From NCBI GenBank assembly GCA_036245805.1, contig BTRK01000005.1, positions 17,584,984 to 17,648,983 of the forward strand: a stretch of DNA of 64,000 bases. Direction: 5' to 3'. Positions 10,930 to 20,937 of this stretch are shown here, piece after piece. The stretch is from Pristionchus mayeri. Taxonomy: Eukaryota; Nematoda; Chromadorea; Rhabditida; Neodiplogasteridae. The notes under the pieces are model-generated. The model saw only the letters and a program-made list of their open reading frames with translations, did not search any database and was not told the origin of the DNA. The position numbers and the translations under genes were made by a program. Numbering within the stretch: the stretch's first letter is position 1; each line of letters starts with the position of its first letter.

Positions 10930-12746
10930 TCTTCATAAGTTGCATTCCACCAGTGTTTGCCAATAGCTCGGGTCAAATCATCTCTCCATCGTGCATGAGG
11001 CTTCCCAGGCGGGCGCTTCCTATTGTATGGCGTCCACACCGTAGTGGCACGGCTCCACTGCTCCAGTCCCATTCTCCTGACCTTGAGGGCCCAGCGCGCT
11101 TTCCTTTTCAGTCCTTCCTCGATCCAATCCCTCAGCTTCGTGATCCCGCGCACGCGTTCATTCCTCCAGCGATCTTTCAGCGTGACTCCCAACATCTTCT
11201 TCTCCATCTTTCTTTGGGTAACACTCAGCCGCTCTTTCTCACTCGCCCTCAGCGCCCAAACTTCGCTTCCGTAGAGTACGGTAGCCGTCACGCAGCTCTC
11301 GAAGACTCTTCTCCTGGTCTTGATGGGTAGAAGGCGGGAGGACAGCAGATGGGAGAGCTTGCTCCAGGCGAAACACCCTAGTCGAATCATGTGTTCGATC
11401 TCGTCAGAGTGATCAAGTGGGAGACTGATCTTCCCTCCGAGATAGGTGGCTGATTCAACGAAATCGAACTGTAGATTGTTGATAATGATTGGATTTCGGG
11501 TTGTTGTACAGGAAGTGAGTAGGTTGGTCTTATTTTAATTCACCTCGAGACCAACTCTACTGCAAGCGTCCGCTTTTTCAGCATTCTCTCCATTTCGCTT
11601 TTTCAGCATTCTCTCCATTTCCGGGCGAGACTTCGCAACAAGGGCTACGTCATCGGCATATTTCAAGTGGCAAAAATTTCTGCCATCAATTCGAATCCCG
11701 TCGTTCTCCCAGTCGATGTCATTCATGGCTGAGCGAAGCACTGCATTGAAGAGACGAGGGGAGAGAGGGTATCCCCTTGCCTGACTCCTCTTCGCACAGT
11801 GACTGGTACGAGTTCCTCGTTTACTCTGATGAGTGTAGAGGAAGACTCGTCGATGCGGCGCAGCAGGTGGACGAGGGTAGGATGGGCTCCGAACGAGTAG
11901 AGGGCTTGCCAACATGCACCCCATTCCACGCAATCGAATGCTTTCTTGAAGTCGACGAATGCGAAATAGACCGGGATACCGTATTCCGAGGTTCTTTCTG
12001 CGACCTGCTTGATGGAATGCAGGTTGTCGAGGGTGCTATACCCGCTCCGGAAACCGGTTTGGGTTGACGACTCAGTCTCTTCGAGCACTGCCTCGAGTCT
12101 TTTCAGAATCACCTTGGTCATGGTTTTCAGGGTTACGGTAAGCAAGTATTGGGGTGTCCGGAAAGTTCGTATAATGCTTCGGAAAAAAGTCAGTTCGCGA
12201 TCAAATGCAGTGATTGCGCAATCTGTTTGTCAACAATGTATTGCATCATTCTGACGTTGAGTAGTGAGAGGATTTAATCAGTCTCCTAGTTGCTACATTG
12301 ATTCTTGTGATGGACTCCTATCTCTACCTCCGAGCAGTTTTACTTCATTACTACCGTCTTGGCCGATCCGTGAAGGAGGCCCACTCTGCCCTGGCCCAGT
12401 CGGAAGGAGCTGACGCCCCCTCTTCGGATTCCCCATCCACCGTATTCCCCGGATCTCTCCCCATGCGACTACCACTGCTTCCGCTCTCTCTCTGACTTCT
12501 GCAAAGGAAAGAAGTTTAAGAATCGAGATGAAGTTGTGAGGGCTTTCGTGAACTGGGCGGTCTCGAAGAAACCCGCATTCTGGAAGAGAGGAATCGAGAC
12601 CCTGCCCAATCGCTGGAGGGAGGTAGTGAGAAAGAAGGGGGCATACATTGGTCACTGAGAATTGTAAAGCATTGAATAAAAAATAAAAACAAAAAAATAT
12701 ACGAACTTTCCGGACACCCCAATAGATTGGGCGGAAGTTTCCGACG
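10930..12746 (-). mobile_element. RTE-like non-LTR retrotransposon, truncated, split by mariner
   Basis: On the minus strand the reverse transcriptase domain can be followed from GNFRPI (about 12740) through LLTVTLKTMTKVILKRLEAV, FVDFKKAFDCVEWGACW, VRQGDTLSP, the catalytic KYADDVALVAKS, then YLGG-type and LYGSEVWALR segments to the basic RPPGKP tail. Several frame changes show it is dead (for example the shift at about 11770 and a stop at the GLEVN segment). It is truncated at both ends and lies in the 3' region of A2: gene-like 3' flank resumes after 12746. A 574 bp mariner derivative interrupts it at a TA. Confidence 0.87.
12149..12722 (+). mobile_element. Internally deleted mariner inside the RTE copy
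   Basis: Both ends carry the inverted repeat TTGGGGTGTCCGGAAAGTTC and are flanked by TA (12147-12148 and 12723-12724). The interior keeps the transposase start (MDSYLYLRAVLLHYYRLGRS) to about codon 38, then jumps directly to the region encoding the C-terminal third (SPDLSPCDYH region onward), and ends at the same TGA as the longer copy at 60018-61071. It is a deletion derivative with no catalytic protein that could be mobilised by an intact relative. Confidence 0.9.
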
Positions 12747-12749
12747 TTT

Positions 12750-13600
12750 TAAATAAAACAATGAGATTACTCCCATCATCAACATAATTGCGTCTTGCTT
12801 CTCGAATGGAAGTCACTATGGTGCAGGAAAAGAAGGTGAAGTATCTATTCACGGTAGCAATGAATTGCACCACTTTCGATTATCATCTCGCGTTCCCCTT
12901 CCCGATTTGGTCTCACTATTTCTTTATCATTCTTATTATTCAGAATGTGATCACTGCCAGAGGAAGGGAGTTGAAAAGGGAAGGGAATATTTACAAATAC
13001 TTTCCAAAACACACGAATTTTGAATAAATGAAATGTAAAATGATAACTAATCATTTCAATGACAGAGTGACCGATAAAAGAAGACATAGCTAAAAATCAT
13101 GAATTTGTGAATATGCTAATGTGTCAATGTTGCTAATGAAACAACTTACAAGTTGCAAGACCAATTCCCAGCGCCTTCAGTTGTGCTTGTGGTCGTTTTG
13201 CTTATGTTCGCCCCCCCCCATCACAAGGAGTGATGCACACTGTATTCATCGTCTTAGTTAACGGTTCTTCTGAGTTGGGTAAAACAACAAAATCAAGTGC
13301 AAAAGAGGTTTTCAAGTTCCACTGATCATCTCTTTCGATTCCCCATCTCCCTTCGTTTCCTTCTAGTCATCATTTCGTTCGCAATTCCCTGCATCTTTGC
13401 CATCAATCTTTCCCTCAATCAAACGCAGACTTTTTTTTCGTCCGTTCAGAATGATGGGGAGAAAAGGGCGCCCATTCGTTGCATCTACACAAAGAGAAGA
13501 CAAATTGCCTCGTCTCTCATGTTGCGTTCTTTCTTCTCTCAAATGACTCGAATCAGGATGCATTCGTGGTTTTCCTTTGTAATTTCAAGGAAATATACTT
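12750..13600 (+). promoter_or_regulatory. A2 3' flank and conserved upstream block of A3
   Basis: The first part matches the 3' flank of A4 (AATAAAACAATGAGATTACTC). From about 13360 the conserved class A upstream block appears, with GGGGAGAAAAGGGCGCCCAT and AGACAAATTGCCTCGTCTCT. No gene of its own is seen. Confidence 0.55.
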
Positions 13601-13690
13601 TTCCTTCGCATGTTATTCTTATTTTGCACTGATTACATTTCCCATTTCTTCCCTTCAGAAGATCCTTCGTCGTCTCTTGTGCCTCTGGCC

Positions 13691-14941
13691 ATGCCGCGGC
13701 TGCTCATTGTATGTTTCCAAATTACCTCCCATTTCCCCGTGATATCTCATTATTTCAGACTTCCTTGCGTTTCGATAAATTACCCGATAACATTGACAAT
13801 GGACCAGAGATTCCGACGGAAGTTGTAGTGCTCCCGACTGCAACAGAGACCACCGCAGACTCGCAACCTCCAACAGATGTGAAGGGAAGGCGAAAGAGGA
13901 TTCCTTTCAATCCCAATGATCCCGAGTATCACACATGCTTCTGCGGAGCGCACTTAACTGTGAGTTGGTTAATCATCCTAAGAATTATCAAAGCTAATTC
14001 GTTCAACTAGATCCACTTCACGTGGCATTTCCCAAAAGAATGGGATACACAGTCTAAGTATTGTATTTCAGAGTCTGTTGCGAGTCCTCATCGTGATATA
14101 TCTCATCGTGACAGTCATTCATCTTCTCATTCTCACTCTCTTCGGTTCTCTCTTCTTACTTCCAAATCTCATTGTAGTCTTTGGTCTCCTCATTTCGTGC
14201 CTTGGAGTATACGGGATCTGGAGAGACAACAACTTTTCGACCATTTCTTTGTGAGTAACCTTGATGCACGACTATACTCATTTACGTTTATTTTTTTTAG
14301 ATATTCCACGCCTTCATGCCCTTTCTAGCTTATCCGGTCAGGACTTTTTGATATCTATTTGCGTCTTTACATATGATCACCCTCTATGCGGTGAGAAATC
14401 GAACAAAGTTACGAGTATGACAGCCGGATTATCAATTCTAATCACGAAAATTCACCTTTTCCAGCTTATCCTATTTTGCGCGCCTAATTACGCGGATGAG
14501 AAAGGTAAATCTAATGGAAATGTATGCGAATTTGGTTTCTTTGTGAACATAATCTATTAGAAGGAATTAGTTGTTACTATATCTTGCTACTTACGATATA
14601 AGAACCTATTTTAATCAATATATTTTCTACGCAAAATGGCTCACATTTCGGGAACTTTGTTCTTCGGAAGTGTGCTCGCTTATTCCATCGTCAATGGAGT
14701 TCTTTCTCTCGTCATCATTGTTAGTTTCGTTACACTATGTCAGAAAGCAGTTGTTCAGGCCTACTTGTCAGATCTTCATATGTTCATTTATGCCCGCTCT
14801 ATTGAGCATCGAGCCCATTTGCTCTGCGGAGTTCCGATCGAAGATCCTGCGTACGAAGCAGCAATTGACGCTGTTTATGATGAGTGGAAAAGACAGCACG
14901 AGAAAATTCTAGAAAATTTGCAGAGAATGGGTCTTTGCTGA
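13691..14941 (+). pseudogene. Class A membrane protein A3, probably inactivated
   Basis: Exons: 13691-13708, 13759-13959, 14072-14250, 14301-14336, 14465-14504, about 14652-14719, 14759-14941 (TGA). Exon 2 is intact and ends NPNDPEYHTCFCGAHLT. Exon 3 has a 4-base deletion next to the GIF/W-E-R motif (179 nt, where paralogues have a multiple of three), so the frame is lost before the donor. The acceptor of exon 6 reads TTTCG where others have TGCAG, so no AG is present. Downstream, the last two exons are open and an ATG at 14636 could start a separate short product keeping the fourth helix and the HRAHLLCGVPIEDPAYEAA tail. I call it a pseudogene, with the caveat that a truncated product is possible. 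Confidence 0.7.
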
Positions 14942-15239
14942 TATGTTAAATTTACCTGTGCACAATTTGTAATTTGTAAACATTTGATAAACAATTAGAA
15001 TCATCATCAACTTAAAATGGGTCTTATTCTCGAATGGAAAGATAAGAAGATGATGCAGGTACTGTAGCAGTGGATTGCACCATTTTCGATCATCATCTCG
15101 TGATCTCGTTATCGTGATCCTTCCCGATTCGCTCTCCTTATTTCTTGCTTTCGCAGCTTCCGGTGCCCGTATTTTTTATACTTTCGCTGCCCGTATTTTT
15201 TTTTCGATTTCCTCGGAATCTCAATCTCCTTAGTTTTTC

Positions 15240-15500
15240 CTTCAAGTTATCATTTCGTTCGCATTTCTCGGCATCTTCCACATCCATCTTTCTCTCGATC
15301 AAACGCAGACATTTTTTGAGCGTTCTTTCAGATTGAGGGGAGAAAGGGCTGCCATACGTTGCATCCTCACAGAGAGAGGACAAATTACATCGTCTCTCAT
15401 GGTCCAATCTCCGTTCTTTCTTCGCTCAAATAATTCGAATCAGGATGCATTAATGGTTTTCCTTTGTGAATTCGAGGAAAGAAACGTTTCCTTCGCGTGA
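15240..15500 (+). promoter_or_regulatory. Conserved upstream block of A4, cut by mariner
   Basis: Same order of motifs as the other blocks. A mariner element is inserted in it at 15503; the last part of the leader (TATCTTGATTTTCCACTGATGCC) resumes at 16753. Confidence 0.6.
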
Positions 15501-15502
15501 TA

Positions 15503-16752
15503 TTAGGTTGAACAGAAAGTCTTTATAAACTTTTTATATCCCTTCTTCTGACAATAAAGCGCAAGAGCGAAATCAAACGTATGCACCATTGTTATCTACG
15601 ACAAATCTCCAACGTTCAGGCAACTTATGGATTCCCTCCTTATAGAACCCATCTCGGCGCGAATCAAAATATTGCTTGAGTGCGGCCTCGATCGCCCCAC
15701 CTGAAGTGAAGGATCTCTGATCGAGATGACGGGTCAGATCCGAGAACAACCAATAATCCGAAGGGGCCAAGCCAGGAGAATACGGTGCATGAGGGAGAAC
15801 CATCCAGCCGTATTTGGACAGCTCCTGCTTGACCTGCCGTGCAACATGGGGTCGGGCGTTATCGTGTTGATAGTACACTTTCTTGCCGTTCAGGGCAGAT
15901 TGTGCGAATTTCTTCTTGAGATTCCGTAGTTGTTTAGTGTAGACATATCCAGTAATTAACCGCTTCTCGGGTAGGAGCTCCCAGTAAATCGGGCCATCCA
16001 CTCCCCACCAGGCAGAGAGCAAGATTTTCATAGGGTGAAGGTCAGGCTTTGCGACGTCCTGTGGGGTCTCATTGGCATCCACCCACTGTGCCCTCCTATG
16101 GTGATTCTCATAGCAGACCCACTTCTCGACCCCTGTTATGAGACGGTCCAACCATCAATCTCCAGCGTGATGAGTGAGTAGAGAAAGGGAATCGTCGACA
16201 CGGTGGTCAAACTGGTCTTGGGTCAATTTGTGGGGTATGAAACGGCCTAGCTTCTTCTTCTTGCCAATGGAGACCAATCATTTTACGATGGTGCTTTGCG
16301 ATACCCCAAGTGTGGCTGCCATGTCGCGGGTATTTGGAAAGGATCCAATTCCACTACGATCCGTAGCGCATCCAAATCCAGCTCGGGTGGCCTCCCAGAC
16401 CGGTCATGATCATCCATGGAAAAGTCCCCCTTCTCGAAGAGTTGGTACCAATTGCGCATGGTCTGGTAGTGAGTGGCATATGAATCGTACACTTCAGCCA
16501 ACTGACGTTCCTATTCCTTCATTGTAGTGTGAGAGAGGAATACGAATAACAGAACGTTGCGGATGTGCAAGGCCGTGGGAACAAACATCGTGGTCTTACT
16601 AGTGGCAGAATGAAAGGCGTGGAATGGGGAGTTGTTGACCACATAGTCCCTTTGTCATGTGTTATTCACTAGAGGCGAGGGAACACCAAAGGTCTCGTGC
16701 ACTGAGCAGTGATCGAGCAAAACAGTTTATAAAGACTTTCTGTTCAACCTAA
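15503..16752 (-). mobile_element. Mariner transposon, full length but coding-defective
   Basis: Terminal inverted repeats begin TTAGGTTGAACAGAAAGTC and are flanked by TA on both sides (15501-15502, 16753-16754). The 1250 bp element encodes a mariner transposase on the minus strand. The C-terminal half (15573-16151) is open and holds QHDNARPHVARQ and YSPGLAPSDYW, the second and third acidic residues of the DD34D triad. The first is changed: ITGVEKWVCYEN has V where the family has D in the GDEKW motif. The N-terminal helix-turn-helix part (16283-16501, YQLFEKGDFSMDDHDRSGRP) is in a broken frame. It is therefore inactive. It sits in the upstream block of A4, and palindrome P1 ends inside it. Confidence 0.92.
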
Positions 16753-16825
16753 TATCTTGATTTTCCACTGATGCCTTTTTCAATTTCTTCCCCTCAGAAG
16801 ATCCTTCGTCGTCTTGCCTCTGGCT

Positions 16826-18229
16826 ATGCCGTCGCTTCTCATTGTAAATTTCCAAATGTCCGACCCCGTTATCTCAGTATTTCAGACTGCTGCTAAATTA
16901 CCCGAAAAAGATGGTTATGAAAAAGACAATCCGACGGAAGTTGTGGTGCTTTCGACAGAGACTACAGCAGACTCGCAACCTCCAACAGATGCGAAAGAGG
17001 GAAGAAGAAATAGGATTCCTTTCAACCCGAATGATCCCGAGTATCACACATGCTTCTGCGGAGCGCATATAACTGTGAGTTGATTGATCATGTTATGAAT
17101 TATATTTCAAATCAAGGATCAATCAACGCAAATTCGTTTAATGAAATCCTTTTTCACGTGGTGTTTTATTTGATGGAGTGATCATTCCTTTCTATAGCAT
17201 ACGAAGAAAACATAGAAACATGGTAGTAGTGTTAAACATGGTATTTTTGCTAACAAAATAAAAATCGCAAAAATATTCTCAATTTATCATCTTCCATTCC
17301 AGAGTCTTCTGCGAGTCCTCATCGTGATCCATCTCATCGTTCATCTCATTCATCTCTTCATTCTCATTCGCTTCGGTTCTCTCCTCCTACTCCCAAATCT
17401 CGTCGTCCTCTCTGGTCTTCTAATTGCTTGCCTTGGAGTATACGAGATCTTCTGGGAGCGAACAACAATTTTATTCGAATATTTTTTCTTGGTGAGCAAA
17501 ATCGAAACACTAGTTTATTTATATTCATATTTTAAGATTTTGCACCTCAGCAGTTATTTGGTTTATCCGGTAAGGAATCTTTTCTTTTTCCATATCAGTA
17601 AGCGATTCTTCTTATTTTACATGATCTCACACTATGCCCGACCGGTGAGAGAGTGAGTGAAAGGATGAATATGCTAGGCAAATTATATACATTGATAAAC
17701 CAAATTATCTACATTGATAATACAAAAAAAATTGCAGGCACTATTTTGCGTGCCTGAATATGCGGTTGGAAAAGGTGATAATATAATGAAAATGTATCCC
17801 AAATAGTATTATTTGTGTGCCTAATCCTTTAAAAAATTATGAAAAATTACATCTATTGTAAGTATAAGTTTTTTAAAAATACATTTGATATATATTGATG
17901 TAACTTCATAGATATAACATGCGATTTATTAATTCAATTTCATAAACAAAACGGCTCTGATACTAAACGAAATAATTGCAGGGACATTGTTCTTCGGAAT
18001 TGTGCTCGCATACTCCATCGTCAATGGAGTTTTATCAATTATCATCTTAGTTAGTTTCAGTAGGTTATGCCAGTAAGTTGTTGTTCAGGCATACTTGATA
18101 GATTTGTGTAGTTTCGTGCAAGCCCGCTCTGTTGAGCATCGAGCCCATTTGCTATGCGGAGTTCCAATCGGAGATCCTGCGTATGAAGCAGCAATTGATG
18201 CCGTTTATGATAAGTGGGAAAGAGAATAA
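16826..18229 (+). CDS. Class A four-helix membrane protein A4 (224 aa)
   Basis: Exons: 16826-16843, 16886-17074, 17303-17491, 17537-17569, 17738-17774, 17982-18049, 18089-18229. Phases agree throughout and the frame ends at TAA 18227-18229. N-terminal hydrophilic region with paired acidic and PPTDAKEG segments, then the signature NPNDPEYHTCFCGAHIT. Exon 3 gives two hydrophobic helices around LIRFGSLLLLPNLVV; exon 6 gives TLFFGIVLAYSIVNGVL. The tail HRAHLLCGVPIGDPAYEAAIDAVYDKWERE stops about 14 residues earlier than A5 because of a TAA. Last intron 39 bases. The mariner lies in its leader region, so expression may be affected. The mirror copy is at 27952-29369. Confidence 0.82.
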
Positions 18230-18699
18230 AAACAAATGCAAAAAATTTGCGGGGATTGGGTTTGTATTGATACATTTTTTAAAACAATCATCAAATTGTC
18301 CATGTACTCAATATGCAAATATTTTTAAATAAAACAATAAGATTACTCTCATCATCAAAATAATTACGTCTTGCTTCTCGAATGGTAAATAATCATTTCA
18401 ATGAGTAATCAACAAAAGAAGACATAACTAAAAATCATGAATTTATGAATATACTAATGTTTCAATGTTGCTAATGAAACAACTTACAAGTTGCAAGACC
18501 AATTCCCCAGCCCGGCGCCTTGAGATGCACTTTTAGTCGTTTTGCTTCTGACCGCCCCCCCCCCATCACAAGAGGTGATGCACACTGCATTCATCGTCGA
18601 GGTGAGTTAACGGTTCTTCGGAGTTGGGTACAACAACAAAGTGAAGTTCAAAAGAAGTTCTCAAGTTCCACTGATCATCTCTTTCGATTCCCCATCTCC

Positions 18700-18960
18700 C
18701 TTGGTTTCCTTCTAGTCATCATTTCATTCGCAATTCTCGGCACCTTTCCCATCCATCTTTCACTCGATCAAACGCAGATTTTTTTGAGGGTTCGTTCAGA
18801 TTGATGGGGAGAAAAGGGCTCCCATACGTTGTATCTACACAAAGAGAGGACAAATTACCTCGTCTCTCATGTTGCGTTCTTTCTTCTCTCAAATGAATCG
18901 AATCAGGGATGCTTTCGTGGTTTTCCTTTGTAATTTCAAGGAAATATACTTTTCCTTCGC
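18700..18960 (+). promoter_or_regulatory. Conserved upstream block of A5
   Basis: Same motif order: GGGGAGAAAAGGGCTCCCAT, AGAGAGGACAAATTACCTCG and a TTTCAAGGAAATATAC segment, about 80 bp before the ATG of A5. Confidence 0.55.
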
Positions 18961-19037
18961 ATGTTATTCTTATTTTGCACTGATTACATTTCCCATTTCT
19001 TCCCCTCAGAAAATCCTTCGTCGTCTTGCCTCTGGCA

Positions 19038-20298
19038 ATGCCGTCGCTTCTCATTGTAAATTTCCAAATTTCACCTTCCTTTTATCTCTGTATTTTAGAA
19101 TTCTTCGCATATCCCTAAATTACCCGAGAAAGATGATGATGGAGAGGACAATCCGACGGAAGTTGTGGTGCTTTCGACTGGAACAGACAACCTCCAACAG
19201 ATGCGAAAGAGGGAAGGAGAAAGAGGATTCCTTTCAACCCGAATGATCCCGAGTATCACACATGCTTCTGCGGAACTCATTTAACGGTGAGCAGGTTGAT
19301 CTTGCTAGGAATTATTAAAGTAATCGTTCAAGATGGAATTTCCAAAAAATAATTGGTTACAAAATATAAGTTTTATTGAAGAGTCTTTTGCGAGTCCTCA
19401 TCGTGATCCATCTCATCGTTCATCTCATTCATCTCTTCATTCTCATTCGCTTCGGTTCTCTCCTCCTACTCCCAAATTTCGTTGTCCTCTGTGGTCTCCT
19501 CATTTCTTGCTTTGGAGTATATGCTATCTTCTGGGAGCGGATAACAGTTTTCGAATACTTCTTCGTGAGTAACATCGAAACACTAGTATGTTCATGTATG
19601 TGTGACTTTTAGATCTTCGACCTCGGCATATATATAATTTACCCGGTAAGGAATGTTTTCTTTCTTTCATATCTGTAGACGATTTTTCTTATCTTGTATG
19701 ATCTCCAACCATTTCCAACCGATGAGAGCGTATGAAACGAGGAGTGTGCTAGCCGAATTATCTACATTAATAATACAAATTAACAGTTTTTCAGATGCTA
19801 TTTTGCTTTCGTGAATATGCAGAAGGAAAAGGTGATAATTTAATAAACATGCATGCGAAATAGTATTGTTTGTGTACTTACTCCAATAAAAGTAAATACT
19901 ACTTAGCATAAGTTATAACCCGATTCAAATGAGATACACAACGAATTTCTGTTTTGTGCACAAAATGGTTCTGTTACTAGTATATTAAGCGAAATAATTG
20001 CAGGGACTTTGTTCTTCGGGTGTGTGCTCGCATACTCCATCACCAGTGGAGTCCTTTCTGTTGTCATCAATGTTAGTTTCAGTTCAGCGAATTATGCCAG
20101 TAAAGAGTTTTTTAGGGCTACTTGTCAGATCTTCATACGTTCATGCATGCCCGATCTCGTCCTCACCGTGCCCATCTGCTCTGTGGAGTTCCAATCGGAG
20201 ATCCTTCGTATGATGCAGCAATTGATGCAGTTTATGATGAGTGGCAAAGACAACACATGCAAATTCTAGAAAATTTGCGGAGAATGGGCCTTAACTGA
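19038..20298 (+). pseudogene. Class A membrane protein A5, frame-broken in exon 2
   Basis: Exons: 19038-19055, 19099-19286, 19382-19564, 19613-19645, 19795-19831, 20004-20071, 20116-20298 (TGA). All splice sites and downstream phases are kept, but exon 2 lacks 16 bases relative to A4 and A6: GGAACAGA runs straight into CAACCTCC, removing the ACC ACC GCA GAC TCG segment. This shifts the frame before the NPNDPEYHTCFCGTHL signature. The last intron is 44 bases. The C-terminal exon is full length, ending ENLRRMGLN. Only this lesion is seen, so it may be a recent loss. Confidence 0.75.
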
Positions 20299-20599
20299 TT
20301 GTTATATTACACATGCTAAATTTACCTGTGTTGAATTTGTAAGTACATTTAATAAAACAATAATTTTAACACATCAACAACATAATGCGTTTTGTTTCTC
20401 GTATGGAAGACGATATGAGGCAGGAAAAGAAGCTGACGAAGGTGCTGATGCGGCGGATTGCACCACTTTCGATTATCATCTCGTGATCTCGTTATCGTGA
20501 TCCTTCCCGATTCGCTCTCATTATTTCTTGCTTTTGCAGCACTTTCGGTGCCCTATTTTTTTCGATTTTTTCGGAATCAGAATCTCCTTCGCTTTCCTT

Positions 20600-20870
20600 T
20601 CATCCTGGTCATCATTTCGTTCGCATTTCTCGGCATCTTCCACATCCATCTTTCTCTCGATCAAACGCAGACATTTTTTTAGCGTTCTTTCAGATTGAGG
20701 GGAGAAAGGGCTGCCATACGTTACATCTTCACAGAGAGAGAGGACAAATTACCTCGTCTCTCATGTTCCAATCTCCGTTCTTTCTTCGCTCAAATAGTTC
20801 GAATCAGGATGCATTAATGGTTTTCCTTTGTGAATTCAAGGAAGGAAACGTTTCCTTCGCGTGATATCTT
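20600..20870 (+). promoter_or_regulatory. Conserved upstream block of A6
   Basis: Same block, with TTTCAGATTGAGGGGAGAAA, GGGCTGCCATACGTT and GAAGGAAACGTTTCCTTCGC. Confidence 0.55.
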
Positions 20871-20937
20871 GATTTTCCACTGATGCCTTTTTCAATTTCT
20901 TCCCCTCAGAAGATCCTTCGTCGTCTTGCCTCTGGCA

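Noticed and set aside
12009..12254. Plus-strand frames across the RTE and mariner boundary
   Set aside because: Antisense shadows of the reverse transcriptase.
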